Positions 25,884 to 34,822 of a DNA stretch of 64,000 nucleotides are shown here, in pieces. A program made the position numbers and the translations under genes. The DNA lies in contig CAWDEX010000002.1 in assembly GCA_963801475.1 (NCBI GenBank), forward strand, positions 620,001 to 684,000, given 5' to 3'. The notes under the pieces were generated by a model, which was not told the DNA's origin, made no database searches, and worked only from the letters and a program-made list of their open reading frames with translations. Position 1 is the stretch's first letter, and each line of letters starts with the position of its first letter. Source of the stretch: DAOMFB01 sp963801475. Lineage in GTDB: Bacteria; Acidobacteriota; Thermoanaerobaculia; UBA5066.

Positions 25884-27014
25884 TCAGTGCCCGGGCGTCC
25901 CGGGGATTCCGGTCCGGAAGCGCCAGATGAAATAGGGGGCGGATCGCGTCATGTGGGAGCGGCTCTTCAGCATGATGTCGGGGAGGTCGCTGTCAGTCAC
26001 GTAGAGCCAGTCCCCGGGCCCGAAGGAGAGGCCGTCGGGCCAGCGCCAGCGCGGGTCCTTCACGAGCGTCCGGAGCGTGCGGTCGGGGCTCAGGATCGAG
26101 AGCGCCCCGTGCTCGACGTCGGTCAGGTAGACGTTGCCCGCCGTGTCGAGGGAGATCCCGTCGCTCTGCGGCTTCGTCCCGTACTCCTCGACCCGTTTCG
26201 ACAGCTCCGGGCGTGAGAGCGAGGCGTCGAGGAGGTCGCGCGTCCTGACGCGGAAGAGCGTCTCGTGCGACATCGGCCCGAAATAGAGCCACTCCCCGCC
26301 GGCGTCGAGCCCGATGGAGTCGAGCGCCGGGTGCATCGGGTAGAGGCCTCCGAGAAGGAGCATCTCCGTCCCCTTCGCGTCGATGAGGTACGGCCGGTCC
26401 GTGACGGAAGGGTCCCCCTCGAGAAGGCGCCGCCCGGTCATCGCGTCGACGTCGTGGACGAGGAGAGCCGGCTTCTTCGAGAGGACGCCGATGTCGGCGA
26501 GGTAGACGTGCTTTCCGTCGGGGCTGACCTGGAAGTCCTGGACATACGAGCCGAGGCCCGCCACGTCGCGTGGAACGTCCCAGCGGTGGACGACCTTCCT
26601 CGTGGCGAGGTCGAATGCCAGGAGGCGGGGCGGTCTCAGGCCGTGGAACCCGGTGCCGAGCGTCCAGAGGCGTCCCTGGCGGTCGATCCGGACCGAGAAG
26701 ACGTTGTCGTAGAGGTCGAAGGCCGCGTCGGGGAAGGGGTCCGCCTTCCCGTCGACCCACTCCACGACCGGGAGCGCGGGGCGCCCTTCCGGGTGGAAGT
26801 TGAAGAAGACGCGCCCTTCGGCCGAAACGGCGATGTTTCCGGGCGCCTCGGGAAGGACGGCCACCTTCTCGACGGCGGAGGCCGGCAGGAGGGGGAGCGT
26901 CGTCCGCGGCGGGAAAGAGACGACCGGCCCGCCGTACCGGATCCGGACCGTGGCGGCGAGAACGCCCAGGAGGAGGCCGGCCGCGAGGAGGAAGCCGAGC
27001 AGGAGCTTCTTCAC
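25884..27014 (-). CDS. MRJP/Yellow-like secreted beta-propeller protein
   Basis: The protein has 376 residues from GTG 27014, with an N-terminal signal anchor. LYDNVFSVRIDRQGRLWTLG, YVQDFQVSPDGKHVYLADIG and PQSDGISLDTAGNVYLTDVE are the blade signatures of the major-royal-jelly/Yellow family, which also resemble SMP-30 lactonases. Bacterial members are mostly uncharacterised, and some act on quinone-like or lactone substrates. The start codon lies 36 bp from that of the divergent quinone reductase gene, so the two probably share control. The 3' end converges on the sugar kinase gene 4 bases away. Confidence 0.8.
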   Translation of the reverse strand: MKKLLLGFLLAAGLLLGVLAATVRIRYGGPVVSFPPRTTLPLLPASAVEKVAVLPEAPGNIAVSAEGRVFFNFHPEGRPALPVVEWVDGKADPFPDAAFDLYDNVFSVRIDRQGRLWTLGTGFHGLRPPRLLAFDLATRKVVHRWDVPRDVAGLGSYVQDFQVSPDGKHVYLADIGVLSKKPALLVHDVDAMTGRRLLEGDPSVTDRPYLIDAKGTEMLLLGGLYPMHPALDSIGLDAGGEWLYFGPMSHETLFRVRTRDLLDASLSRPELSKRVEEYGTKPQSDGISLDTAGNVYLTDVEHGALSILSPDRTLRTLVKDPRWRWPDGLSFGPGDWLYVTDSDLPDIMLKSRSHMTRSAPYFIWRFRTGIPGTPGH

Positions 27015-27020
27015 GGAAAG

Positions 27021-27044
27021 AGCCTACCGCTCCGCCGCCATAAT
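27021..27044. promoter_or_regulatory. Compact divergent promoter pair, 36-bp gap
   Basis: On the minus strand TAGGCT (27026-27021) ends 6 bases before GTG 27014. On the plus strand CATAAT (27039-27044) ends 6 bases before ATG 27051. The whole gap is 36 bp, too small for two conventional promoters plus leaders with ribosome binding sites. No Shine-Dalgarno sequence is present on either side. Confidence 0.55.
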
Positions 27045-27050
27045 CCCGCC

Positions 27051-28067
27051 ATGGCCTCACGCGCCTGGTTCGTGGAACGGTACGGCGGTCCCGAGCGGCT
27101 CGTCCTCCGCGAGCGGGACGACCCGGTTCCCGGACCGGCGGAGGTTCTGATCCGAACGGCGGCGTTCGGCCTCAACTTTGCCGACCTCTTCGTCCGCGCC
27201 GGCGTCTACCCCCGGACGCCTAAAGCCCCATTCGTCCCGGGGATGGAGATCTCGGGCGTGGCCGAGCGGGTCGGGCCCGCCGTGACGGCAGTCCGCGAGG
27301 GGGATCGCGTCGCGGCCGTTCCGATCTTCGGCGGCCATGCGGAAAGGATCGTCGTCCCCGAAACGCATGTCTTCGGCGTCCCCGACGGAATCGACCTCGC
27401 GTCCGCCGCGGCGCTCCCCGTCGTCTTCCTGACGGCGCACTGGGCTCTCGAGAGGGCGCTCGTCGAGGCGGGGGAGCGTGTCGTCGTGACGGCGGCGGCG
27501 GGGGGCGTCGGCACGGCGCTCCTCCAGCTCCTCGCGCACCGCAAGGCGCGCTCACTCGCTCTCGTCGGCTCCGAGGCGAAGGCCGGTCTCTGCCGCGAGC
27601 TGGGGGCCGAGGCGGCGGGGACCTACGGCGAAGCGGAGCGGCTGCTCGGGGAGTACTTCGGCGGCTCGGCCGACGTCGTCGTCGACGCCGTCGGCGGACG
27701 GCTCTACCGGACGCTCTGGAAGCGGCTCGACAGCGGGGGGCGGTACGTCCTCTACGGCTTTGCCTCGGCGGCCGGAGGACGGGGCGTGGCGCCGCTCGCC
27801 GCCCTCCGCGAGGCCCTGGGGATGGGGCTCGTCGTCCCGTTCCGGACCGTCGAGACGTGCCGGACGCTCATCGGCTTCAACCTGTCGCTCCTTCCGCAGA
27901 AGACGGGCGCACTCCGCGCGGCAGCCGCCGGGATCTTCGCGGAGGTGGCGGCGGGACGGCTGAGACCCGTCCTGGGCCCGCGCTTTCCGTTCGAGAAGCT
28001 TCCAGACGCCCACCGGGCCCTCGCCTCGCGGGAGACGACGGGCAAGGTGATCGTCAGCGTGCCGTGA
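27051..28067 (+). CDS. NADPH:quinone reductase-like MDR oxidoreductase
   Basis: The protein has 338 residues from ATG 27051; longer upstream extensions are antisense to the MRJP-like gene. The GroES-like N-terminus (FGLNFADLFVRAGVYP, PFVPGMEISGVAERVG) and the Rossmann motif AAAGGVGTALLQLLAH place it in the zinc-free QOR/VAT1 group. It probably reduces quinones or enones using NADPH in the cytoplasm. It overlaps the convergent metH 3' end by 14 bases. The substrate is unknown. Confidence 0.88.
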   Translation: MASRAWFVERYGGPERLVLRERDDPVPGPAEVLIRTAAFGLNFADLFVRAGVYPRTPKAPFVPGMEISGVAERVGPAVTAVREGDRVAAVPIFGGHAERIVVPETHVFGVPDGIDLASAAALPVVFLTAHWALERALVEAGERVVVTAAAGGVGTALLQLLAHRKARSLALVGSEAKAGLCRELGAEAAGTYGEAERLLGEYFGGSADVVVDAVGGRLYRTLWKRLDSGGRYVLYGFASAAGGRGVAPLAALREALGMGLVVPFRTVETCRTLIGFNLSLLPQKTGALRAAAAGIFAEVAAGRLRPVLGPRFPFEKLPDAHRALASRETTGKVIVSVP

Positions 28068-31000
28068 CCGGAGCACCGGCCGCGGCGGCCGGCTCGTACC
28101 CGAGATTCGGCGCGAGCCAGCGCTCGGCCTCGGAGAGGGAGATCCCTTTCCGCCGCGCGTAGTCCTCCACCTGGTCCTTTCCGATCCGGCCGACGGCGAA
28201 GTACTTCGCCTCCGGGTGGGCGAAATAGAGCCCGCTGACCGAGGCCGCGGGGTGCATCGCGAAGCTCTCCGTCAGCGTGATCCCGGCCCGCTCGGTCGCG
28301 GTGAGTATCGAGAAGAGCGTCCGCTTCTCGCTGTGGTCGGGGCAGGCGGGGTAGCCCGCCGCCGGGCGGATGCCCCGGTACCGCTCGCGGAGGAGGTCCT
28401 CCTTCGAGAGCGATTCGCCCTTTCCCCAGCCCCAGGCGGCGCGCGCTCCCTCGTGGAGCTTCTCGGCGAAGGCTTCCGCGAGACGGTCGGCGAGCGCCTT
28501 GACCATGATGGCGTTGTAGTCGTCGTGAACCGAGGCGTAGCGGGCGGCCAGCTCGTCGGCCCCGTGGCCGGCCGTCACGGCGAAGGCGCCGAGATGGTCG
28601 GCGCGGCCGCTTGCCCGCGGTGCCACGAAGTCGGCGAGCGAGAGCTGCGGGAGGCCGTCGGTCCGCCGGGCCTGCTGCCGGAGCATCGGGAGGGTCGCGA
28701 CGAGATGGGACCGCGCCGCGTCGGCAAAGAGCTCGAGGTCGTCCGCGACCGAGTTGGCGGGGAAGAAGCCCCAGACGCCGCGCGCGCACAGGAGCCTCTT
28801 CCCGACGATGTCGTCGAGGAGGCGCCGCGCGTCGTCGAAGAGCTCCGTCGCCCTCGGGCCCACGTCCGGGTCCTTGAGGATTTCCGGGTACCGGCCCCGA
28901 AGCTCCCACGCGTGGAAGAAGGGGGACCAGTCGATGAAGGGGAGGAGGCCGGCGAGCGGCTCGTCCTCGACCGTCCGGACGCCCGTGAAGGCGGGAACGG
29001 GAATGTCGGCCGTCGCCCAGTCGAACCGCGGTCTTTTCGCTCGCGCCTCGGCCAGCGGGAGAAGCGGCCGGGCCTCCTTCGCCTCGTGGCCGCGCCGGAG
29101 GGTCTCCTGCCGCTCACGGGTCTCGGCGGCGAACGTCCCGCTCTGCTCCGGCGAGAGGAGGCTCGAGACGACCCCGGCGGCCCGCGAGGCGTCGAGGACG
29201 TGGACCACGGGAGCGCCGTAGGCCGGGGCGATCTTCACGGCCGTGTGGAGCGGGCTCGTCGTCGCCCCGCCGATCAGGAGGGGAACGTGGAACCGCTCCC
29301 GCGAGAGCTCCCGGGCGACGTGAATCATCTCGTCGAGCGACGGCGTGATGAGGCCTGAGAGGCCGACGACGTCGACGTCGCGCTCCCGCGCCGCCCGGAG
29401 GATCCGGTCCGCGGGGACCATGACGCCGAGGTCGACGACATCGTAGTTGTTACAGGCCAGGACGACGCCGACGATGTTCTTCCCGATGTCGTGGACGTCC
29501 CCCTTCACCGTCGCCAGGAGGACCCGACCCTTCTTCCGGACGCCGCCGGCGGCCGTCGTGGCCGACAGGAACGGCTCCAGGTACGCCACGGCCCGCTTCA
29601 TGACGCGGGCGCTCTTGACGACCTGGGGGAGAAACATCTTGCCTGAGCCGAAGAGGTCGCCCACGACGTTCATCCCGGCCATGAGCGGTCCCTCGATGAC
29701 GGCGAGCGGCTCGCCGTATTTCCGCAGGGCCTCCGCCGTGTCGGCCTCCACGTGGTCCACGACCCCCTGGACGAGCGCGTGGGCGAGACGCTCCTCGACC
29801 GGAAGGGAGCGCCAGGCGTCGCTCTTCGCCTCGGCCTTCCCGCCGCGGGTCACGGTCGCTGCGAAGGCGACGAGCCGCTCCGTGGCGTCGGGGCGCCTGT
29901 CGAAAAGGACGTCCTCCACGCGCTCGAGGAGGTCCTTCGGAACCTCCTCGTAGACGGCGAGCTGTCCCGCGTTGACGATTCCCATGTCGAGGCCGGCGCG
30001 AATGGCGTGGTAGAGAAAGGCCGCGTGCATCGCCTCGCGGACGGCGTCGTTGCCGCGGAAGGCGAAGGAGACGTTCGAGATGCCGCCGCTCGTCCGGGCG
30101 TGCGGCAGCTCCGCCTTGATCCGGCGGACGGCCTCCAGGAAGGCGAGCCCGTAGCCGGCGTGCTCCTCGATCCCGGTGCCGACCGTCAGGACCGCCGGAT
30201 CGAAGATCAGGTCCTCCGGCGGGAAACCGGCCTCTCCGGTGAGGAGACGGTAGGCCCGGCGGGCGACGGCGACCTTCCGCTCCACGGTCGTGGCCTGCCC
30301 CTCCTCGTCGAAGGCCATGACGACGACGGCCGCGCCGTAGCGGCGGATCTTCCGTGCCGTGTCGAGGAAGGCGGCGTCCCCCTCCTTGAGGGAGATCGAG
30401 TTGACGACGCCCTTCCCCTGAAGGCAGCGGAGCCCCGCCTCCAGGACCTCCCACCGCGAGCTGTCGATCATGATCGGCAGCTTGGCGATGTCGGGCTCCG
30501 ACGAGACGAGGCTCAGGAACTCGGTCATGGCGGCCGGCGCGTCGAGGAGCCCCTCGTCCATGTTGACGTCGAGGAGGTTCGCGCCCCCCTCCACCTGCTG
30601 GCGCGCGACGGCGAGCGCCCCGTCGTAGTCGCCGGCGGAGATCAGCTTCGCGAAACGGGGCGAGCCGGTGACGTTCGTCCGCTCGCCCACCACGGTGAAG
30701 TTCGAGTCGGAGCGGATCGAGAAGGGCTCGAGGCCCGAGAGGCGGAGGGTCCGCGGAATCTCCGGGACGCGACGCGGCGGGAGCCCCCGCACCGCCTCGG
30801 CGATGGCGCGGATGTGGGCGGGAGACGTCCCGCAGCAGCCGCCCACGACGTTGACCCAGCCGCGCTCCGCGAAGCCAGAGAGGTCGGCCGCCATCGCCTC
30901 CGGCGTCTCGTCGAAGCCGCCGAAGGCGTTCGGCAGGCCGGCGTTCGGGTACGCGCTGAGGAAGACCGGGGCGATCGAGGAGAGCTCCTCGACGTAGGGG

Positions 31001-31761
31001 CGCATCTCCTTCGCCCCGAGGGCGCAGTTGATCCCGACGGAGAGCATCGGAACGTGCGCCACCGAGTTCCAGAACGCCTCGACCATCTGCCCCGAAAGGG
31101 TCCGGCCGCTCCGGTCGGTGATCGTGACGGAGACCATGACCGGCACGCGCCCGCCACGCTCCGCGAAGAGCTCCTCGACGGCCCAGAGCGCCGCCTTGGC
31201 AACGAGCGTGTCGAACACCGTCTCGACGAGAAGGACGTCGACGCCGCCGTCGAGGAGGCCGCGGACCTGCTCCCGGTAGGCGGCGACGAAGTCGCCGAAA
31301 CGGGTGTCGCGGCGCCGGGGATCGTTCACGTCGATCGCGAGCGAGGCCGTCCGGTTCGTCGGCCCGATCGACCCGGCGACGAACGCCTCGCGCGACGGGT
31401 TCTCCCGCACAAACGCCTCCACGGCGCGCCGGGCGACCCGGGCCGCCGCGACGTTCATCTCGTAGACGAGCGGGACCAGGCCGTAGTCGGCCATCGAGAT
31501 CCCGTTGGCGTTGAACGTGTCCGTCTCGACGAGGTCGGCTCCCGCCTCGAGGTACTGCCGGTGGATCCCTTCGATGACGTCGGGCTTCGTCAGGACGAGG
31601 AGGTCGTTCGCCCCCTTCAGGTCCTTCGGGTGGTCGGCGAAGCGCGCGCCGCGGAAGTCCGCCTCGGTGAGGCGGCGCGCCTGGACCATCGTCCCCATCG
31701 CCCCGTCGAGGACGAGGATCCGCCGCCCGAGCAGCGCGCGGAGGCGCGCCGCGGCGCTCAC
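28054..31761 (-). CDS. metH: Cobalamin-dependent methionine synthase
   Basis: The protein has 1235 residues, full length for MetH, from GTG 31761. Homocysteine domain: LVLDGAMGTMVQ, Zn ligands in GINCALG and VGGCCGTSP. Pterin domain: VGERTNVTGSPRF. B12-binding domain: KGDVHDIGKNIVGVV with the axial His and GLSGLITPSLDEM. Activation domain: RPAAGYPACPDHSEK for S-adenosylmethionine-driven repair. It transfers the methyl group of methyl-THF to homocysteine. Its start shares GTGA with the stop of the YitJ-type gene, so methyl-THF production and use are encoded together. I see no B12 riboswitch in the short gap upstream of that gene. Confidence 0.97.
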   Translation of the reverse strand: MSAAARLRALLGRRILVLDGAMGTMVQARRLTEADFRGARFADHPKDLKGANDLLVLTKPDVIEGIHRQYLEAGADLVETDTFNANGISMADYGLVPLVYEMNVAAARVARRAVEAFVRENPSREAFVAGSIGPTNRTASLAIDVNDPRRRDTRFGDFVAAYREQVRGLLDGGVDVLLVETVFDTLVAKAALWAVEELFAERGGRVPVMVSVTITDRSGRTLSGQMVEAFWNSVAHVPMLSVGINCALGAKEMRPYVEELSSIAPVFLSAYPNAGLPNAFGGFDETPEAMAADLSGFAERGWVNVVGGCCGTSPAHIRAIAEAVRGLPPRRVPEIPRTLRLSGLEPFSIRSDSNFTVVGERTNVTGSPRFAKLISAGDYDGALAVARQQVEGGANLLDVNMDEGLLDAPAAMTEFLSLVSSEPDIAKLPIMIDSSRWEVLEAGLRCLQGKGVVNSISLKEGDAAFLDTARKIRRYGAAVVVMAFDEEGQATTVERKVAVARRAYRLLTGEAGFPPEDLIFDPAVLTVGTGIEEHAGYGLAFLEAVRRIKAELPHARTSGGISNVSFAFRGNDAVREAMHAAFLYHAIRAGLDMGIVNAGQLAVYEEVPKDLLERVEDVLFDRRPDATERLVAFAATVTRGGKAEAKSDAWRSLPVEERLAHALVQGVVDHVEADTAEALRKYGEPLAVIEGPLMAGMNVVGDLFGSGKMFLPQVVKSARVMKRAVAYLEPFLSATTAAGGVRKKGRVLLATVKGDVHDIGKNIVGVVLACNNYDVVDLGVMVPADRILRAARERDVDVVGLSGLITPSLDEMIHVARELSRERFHVPLLIGGATTSPLHTAVKIAPAYGAPVVHVLDASRAAGVVSSLLSPEQSGTFAAETRERQETLRRGHEAKEARPLLPLAEARAKRPRFDWATADIPVPAFTGVRTVEDEPLAGLLPFIDWSPFFHAWELRGRYPEILKDPDVGPRATELFDDARRLLDDIVGKRLLCARGVWGFFPANSVADDLELFADAARSHLVATLPMLRQQARRTDGLPQLSLADFVAPRASGRADHLGAFAVTAGHGADELAARYASVHDDYNAIMVKALADRLAEAFAEKLHEGARAAWGWGKGESLSKEDLLRERYRGIRPAAGYPACPDHSEKRTLFSILTATERAGITLTESFAMHPAASVSGLYFAHPEAKYFAVGRIGKDQVEDYARRKGISLSEAERWLAPNLGYEPAAAAGAPVTAR

Positions 31762-33626
31762 GGCCCCCTCTTCCCGTTCCCGAGGCCGAGGGCGTCGAGG
31801 ATCCTCGCGACGGCCTCGTACCGTGCCATCGGCATGATGTGGACGCCGCGCGCCCGCTCGCGGATGCCGCGGGCCAGCTCGACGGCGACGGCGAGCCCCT
31901 CCTCGGCCTCGAAGTCCGGCCCCTTTTCGGCCGCCCGCCGCATCCGGTCGAGGAGGGCCTGCGGGACGACGATCCCGGGGACCTCGTTGGCGAAGTAAAG
32001 GGCCTGCTTGAGGCTTCGTGGCGGGATGAGGCCGATCAGGATCGGGATGGCGCGCGACTCCTCGCGGGCGAAGAACCGGTCGAGGGCGTCGAGGTCGTAG
32101 ACCGGCTGCGTCTGGGCGAAGGTGGCCCCCGCCTCGATCTTCGCGGCGAGCTTGGCGGCCTCCTGGTCCAGGTTCGGCGCCGCAGGGTTCGACGCACAGG
32201 CGATCGCGAAGGACGTGCTCGTCCCGATGGGGCCTCCGGCAAGGTCGACGCCGGCGTTCAGCCCCTTGACGATGCGGAGAAGGCCGTTCGTGTCGACCTC
32301 GCCGACGGGTTTGGCCTGCGGGTAGTCGCCGATCTTGAGCGGGTCGCCCCCGACGACAAGGAGCGCCTTGATGCCGAGACCGGCCGCCCCGAGCAGGTCG
32401 GACTGGATGCCGAGCACGTTCCGGTCGCGCGGCGAGACGTGGAAGATCGTCTCGGCCCCCGTCTCCGTCTTCACGAGGTGCGCGACGGCGATGGAGGACA
32501 TCCGGAGGCGCGCCATCGGGTTGTCGGTGACGTTGACGCCGTCGACGCCGAGGGCCTTCAGGCGCCGCGCGCCGTCCACGGCGGTGGAGGCGTCGGTCCC
32601 CTTGGGAGGCTCCACCTCGGCCGTGACGACGAAGGCGGTCCGGTCCGCGAGCTTCCGCTTCAGGGCCGAGGTCTCGAGGGCGGGCTCGGCCGGGCGGGGC
32701 GGCCGCTCCACCTCGACGACCGCCCGCGGCGGAGCGGCGACGAACCGTTTCTTGCCGACGACCTCGCGGGCCATGGCGGCGACGTGCTCGGGCCCCGTTC
32801 CACAGCAGCCGCCGAGGATCGCCGCCCCCGTCTTGACGAAGTCCCGGGCGATCTCCCGGAAGTAGTCGGGCGTGGCCGGGTAGACCGTCCGCCCCGAGAC
32901 GGTCCAGGGGTAGCCGGCATTCGGCATGACGGAGACCGGCACCCCCAGCGTCCCGACGACCCGGACGAACACGTCGAACGCCTCCTGCGGGCCGATCGTG
33001 CAGTTGATGCCGACGATGTCGGCCCCGGCCCCGGCCACGGCGTGGAGGGCGTTGAGGGCCTCGTCGCCGAAGCTCGTCTTCCCGTCGGCGAGGACGGTCA
33101 GGGAGGCGAGGATCGGGACGTCCGCCGAGAGGGCGCGGACGGCGCGGACGGCTTCGGCGATCTCCAGCTCCGAGGAGAAGGTCTCCAGGCCGATCAGGTC
33201 GACGTTCTCCTCGAGGAGGATCCGCGCCTGTTCGGTGAAGATCTCCCGGACCTGCGCCTTCGTGAGGGGGCCGTAGGGCTTCACGAGCTGGCCGAGCGGC
33301 CCCATCTGCCCGGAGACGTAGACGTACTCTCCCTCGGCGGCGGCCCGGGCCAGGCGGACCCCCTCGCGGTTGATCTTCTCGAGCGAGTCGGCCCAGTCGA
33401 ACTTCGTCAGCTTGGCGCGGTTCGCGTCCCAGGTGTTCGTCGTGAGGATCTGGGCGCCGGCGGCGACGTAGTCGTCGTGAATCTCGCGGACGAGGTCGGG
33501 AGCCGAGACGCAGAGGGGCGAGCGCGGCCCCTCGGTCGGCGCGCCGCGCGAGACGAGGAGCGTCCCGACCGCCCCGTCGGCGAGGAGAACGCCGTCCTTC
33601 AGCCTGTCGAGGATCCCCTTCGTCAT
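31758..33626 (-). CDS. Bifunctional homocysteine S-methyltransferase / methylene-THF reductase (YitJ type)
   Basis: The protein has 622 residues from ATG 33626. The N-terminal half is a betaine/S-methylmethionine-homocysteine methyltransferase-like domain (LLADGAVGTLLVSRG, Zn ligands in VGINCTIGPQ and LGGCCGTGPEH). The C-terminal half is the FAD-dependent MTHFR barrel (FVVTAEVEPPKGTD, VNVTDNPMARLRMSS, ATFAQTQPVYDLDALDRF). It makes 5-methyl-THF for MetH, whose gene overlaps it by 4 bases. The methyl donor of the N-terminal domain is uncertain. A terminator for the preceding unit lies just upstream of its start. Confidence 0.93.
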   Translation of the reverse strand: MTKGILDRLKDGVLLADGAVGTLLVSRGAPTEGPRSPLCVSAPDLVREIHDDYVAAGAQILTTNTWDANRAKLTKFDWADSLEKINREGVRLARAAAEGEYVYVSGQMGPLGQLVKPYGPLTKAQVREIFTEQARILLEENVDLIGLETFSSELEIAEAVRAVRALSADVPILASLTVLADGKTSFGDEALNALHAVAGAGADIVGINCTIGPQEAFDVFVRVVGTLGVPVSVMPNAGYPWTVSGRTVYPATPDYFREIARDFVKTGAAILGGCCGTGPEHVAAMAREVVGKKRFVAAPPRAVVEVERPPRPAEPALETSALKRKLADRTAFVVTAEVEPPKGTDASTAVDGARRLKALGVDGVNVTDNPMARLRMSSIAVAHLVKTETGAETIFHVSPRDRNVLGIQSDLLGAAGLGIKALLVVGGDPLKIGDYPQAKPVGEVDTNGLLRIVKGLNAGVDLAGGPIGTSTSFAIACASNPAAPNLDQEAAKLAAKIEAGATFAQTQPVYDLDALDRFFAREESRAIPILIGLIPPRSLKQALYFANEVPGIVVPQALLDRMRRAAEKGPDFEAEEGLAVAVELARGIRERARGVHIMPMARYEAVARILDALGLGNGKRGP

Positions 33627-33643
33627 GTCGTCGCCGTCAGATG

Positions 33644-33671
33644 AAAACGCCCCTTCGAGGCCGAAGGGGCG
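33644..33671 (-). terminator. Intrinsic terminator after the TPR/secreted-protein operon
   Basis: Read on the minus strand, a perfect 10-bp stem (33671-33662 with 33657-33648) has a 4-base loop and is followed by TTTTC. It lies between the stop at 33732 and the start at 33626, separating the two minus-strand units. Confidence 0.8.
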
Positions 33672-33731
33672 CGGTGGATCCCAGGTCCGGTCCCGAAGAT
33701 TCCGTCCTCCGGCCGCGTCCGAAGGAGAGCG

Positions 33732-34820
33732 CTACTCCTTCTCCGCCATCTCGCGGACGACGGCGAGCGCCTTGTCGAGAGGGAAGTCCGGCCGGAGGGG
33801 GATCGAGAGCGGCGCCGCGTCGCCCGGCGCCGTCGCCGGGAGAACCTTCATCGTCGAGCCCTCGAGCCACCAGAAGGTCGACGTGCCGACCGGGGAGATG
33901 ACGGTGCCGAGGAACCTGGCCAGAGCCATGTAGCCGCCCGGCATCTGGCCGCCCCCGAGGGTCCGCGCGATGGGGCGGTGCCGGGAAAAGGCGGGTCCGG
34001 CGACGCCGGGACCGGCGACCGGAGCGCTGGCGAACGTGATCGAAGCGACCGTCTGCTTCTCTGCGGCGAGGTTGGCGAAGGAGACGAGGAACCCTCCGTC
34101 CCCCACGTAGCCCCGCTGGATGGCCGGGAAGCTGTAGCTCACCGGGATCCTTCCGGCCGTGCTGGTCGGTCCCGACACCCCGACGAGGTCGTTCAGGCTG
34201 TAGCTCTGGATGACATCGCGATTCAGGACGCCGTCTTCGACGAAGAGGGCCGAGTACTTCGCCTGGGAGAGCGCCCCTTCTTCCCACCAGACGACCGAGA
34301 CGATCGACCGCCATTTCTCGGTCCACTCCTCCGGGTCGGAGGGTGCCGTGTCGAGGTACTTCTGACGGGTCAGGGCCATCTTCGGGTTCATCGCGAGGGT
34401 GAACCCCGTCGTCGGAAGCAGGAGCGGCGCGGACCACAGTCCGTCGCGAAGGAGAGCGACGTTGACGCCCCGGAAGAGGCTCTGCTCCTTCGTGAAGACG
34501 AGGAAGACCGTCTGGCTCTCCTCCTCGAACTCGATCGACTCGGAGCCCTCCACGTCGCTGTCGAACGTCCCGTCGACGACCTGGACGACCGGCGTCCCGC
34601 CGGAGGGCGTCGTCCGGAGGGCGAGCACCGGAACGCCGGCGTCCGGACCCGCGGCCTCTCCCACGACCTGGCCGTAGGTCGCCGGGTAGACCTCGTAGAG
34701 GGTGCCCGCCTTCGACAGGACGACCGACGCCGCCGTGGCCTCCGGGGCGGCCAGGAGAAGCACCGCCGCCAGCGCCGGGGCGCAGGCGAGACGGAGAAGG
34801 CGGGCCGGGATGTTTCTCAC
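33732..34820 (-). CDS. Secreted protein of unknown function
   Basis: The protein has 362 residues from GTG 34820, with a clear signal peptide (RLACAPALAAVLLLAAPEATA). The mature part is beta-rich, with Trp-containing phrases (DGLWSAPLLLPTTGFTLAMNPKMAL, VVWWEEGALSQAKYSALFVEDG, FWWLEGSTMKVLP) spaced like repeated sandwich or blade units. I do not recognise the family. It starts 2 bases after the stop of the TPR gene and ends before a strong terminator, so the two form a two-gene operon. Confidence 0.7.
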   Translation of the reverse strand: MRNIPARLLRLACAPALAAVLLLAAPEATAASVVLSKAGTLYEVYPATYGQVVGEAAGPDAGVPVLALRTTPSGGTPVVQVVDGTFDSDVEGSESIEFEEESQTVFLVFTKEQSLFRGVNVALLRDGLWSAPLLLPTTGFTLAMNPKMALTRQKYLDTAPSDPEEWTEKWRSIVSVVWWEEGALSQAKYSALFVEDGVLNRDVIQSYSLNDLVGVSGPTSTAGRIPVSYSFPAIQRGYVGDGGFLVSFANLAAEKQTVASITFASAPVAGPGVAGPAFSRHRPIARTLGGGQMPGGYMALARFLGTVISPVGTSTFWWLEGSTMKVLPATAPGDAAPLSIPLRPDFPLDKALAVVREMAEKE

Positions 34821-34822
34821 GG

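Noticed and set aside
33627..33731. Riboswitch upstream of the methionine genes
   Set aside because: The gap is only 105 bases and is mostly occupied by the terminator of the upstream unit; no SAM or B12 core motif is seen.
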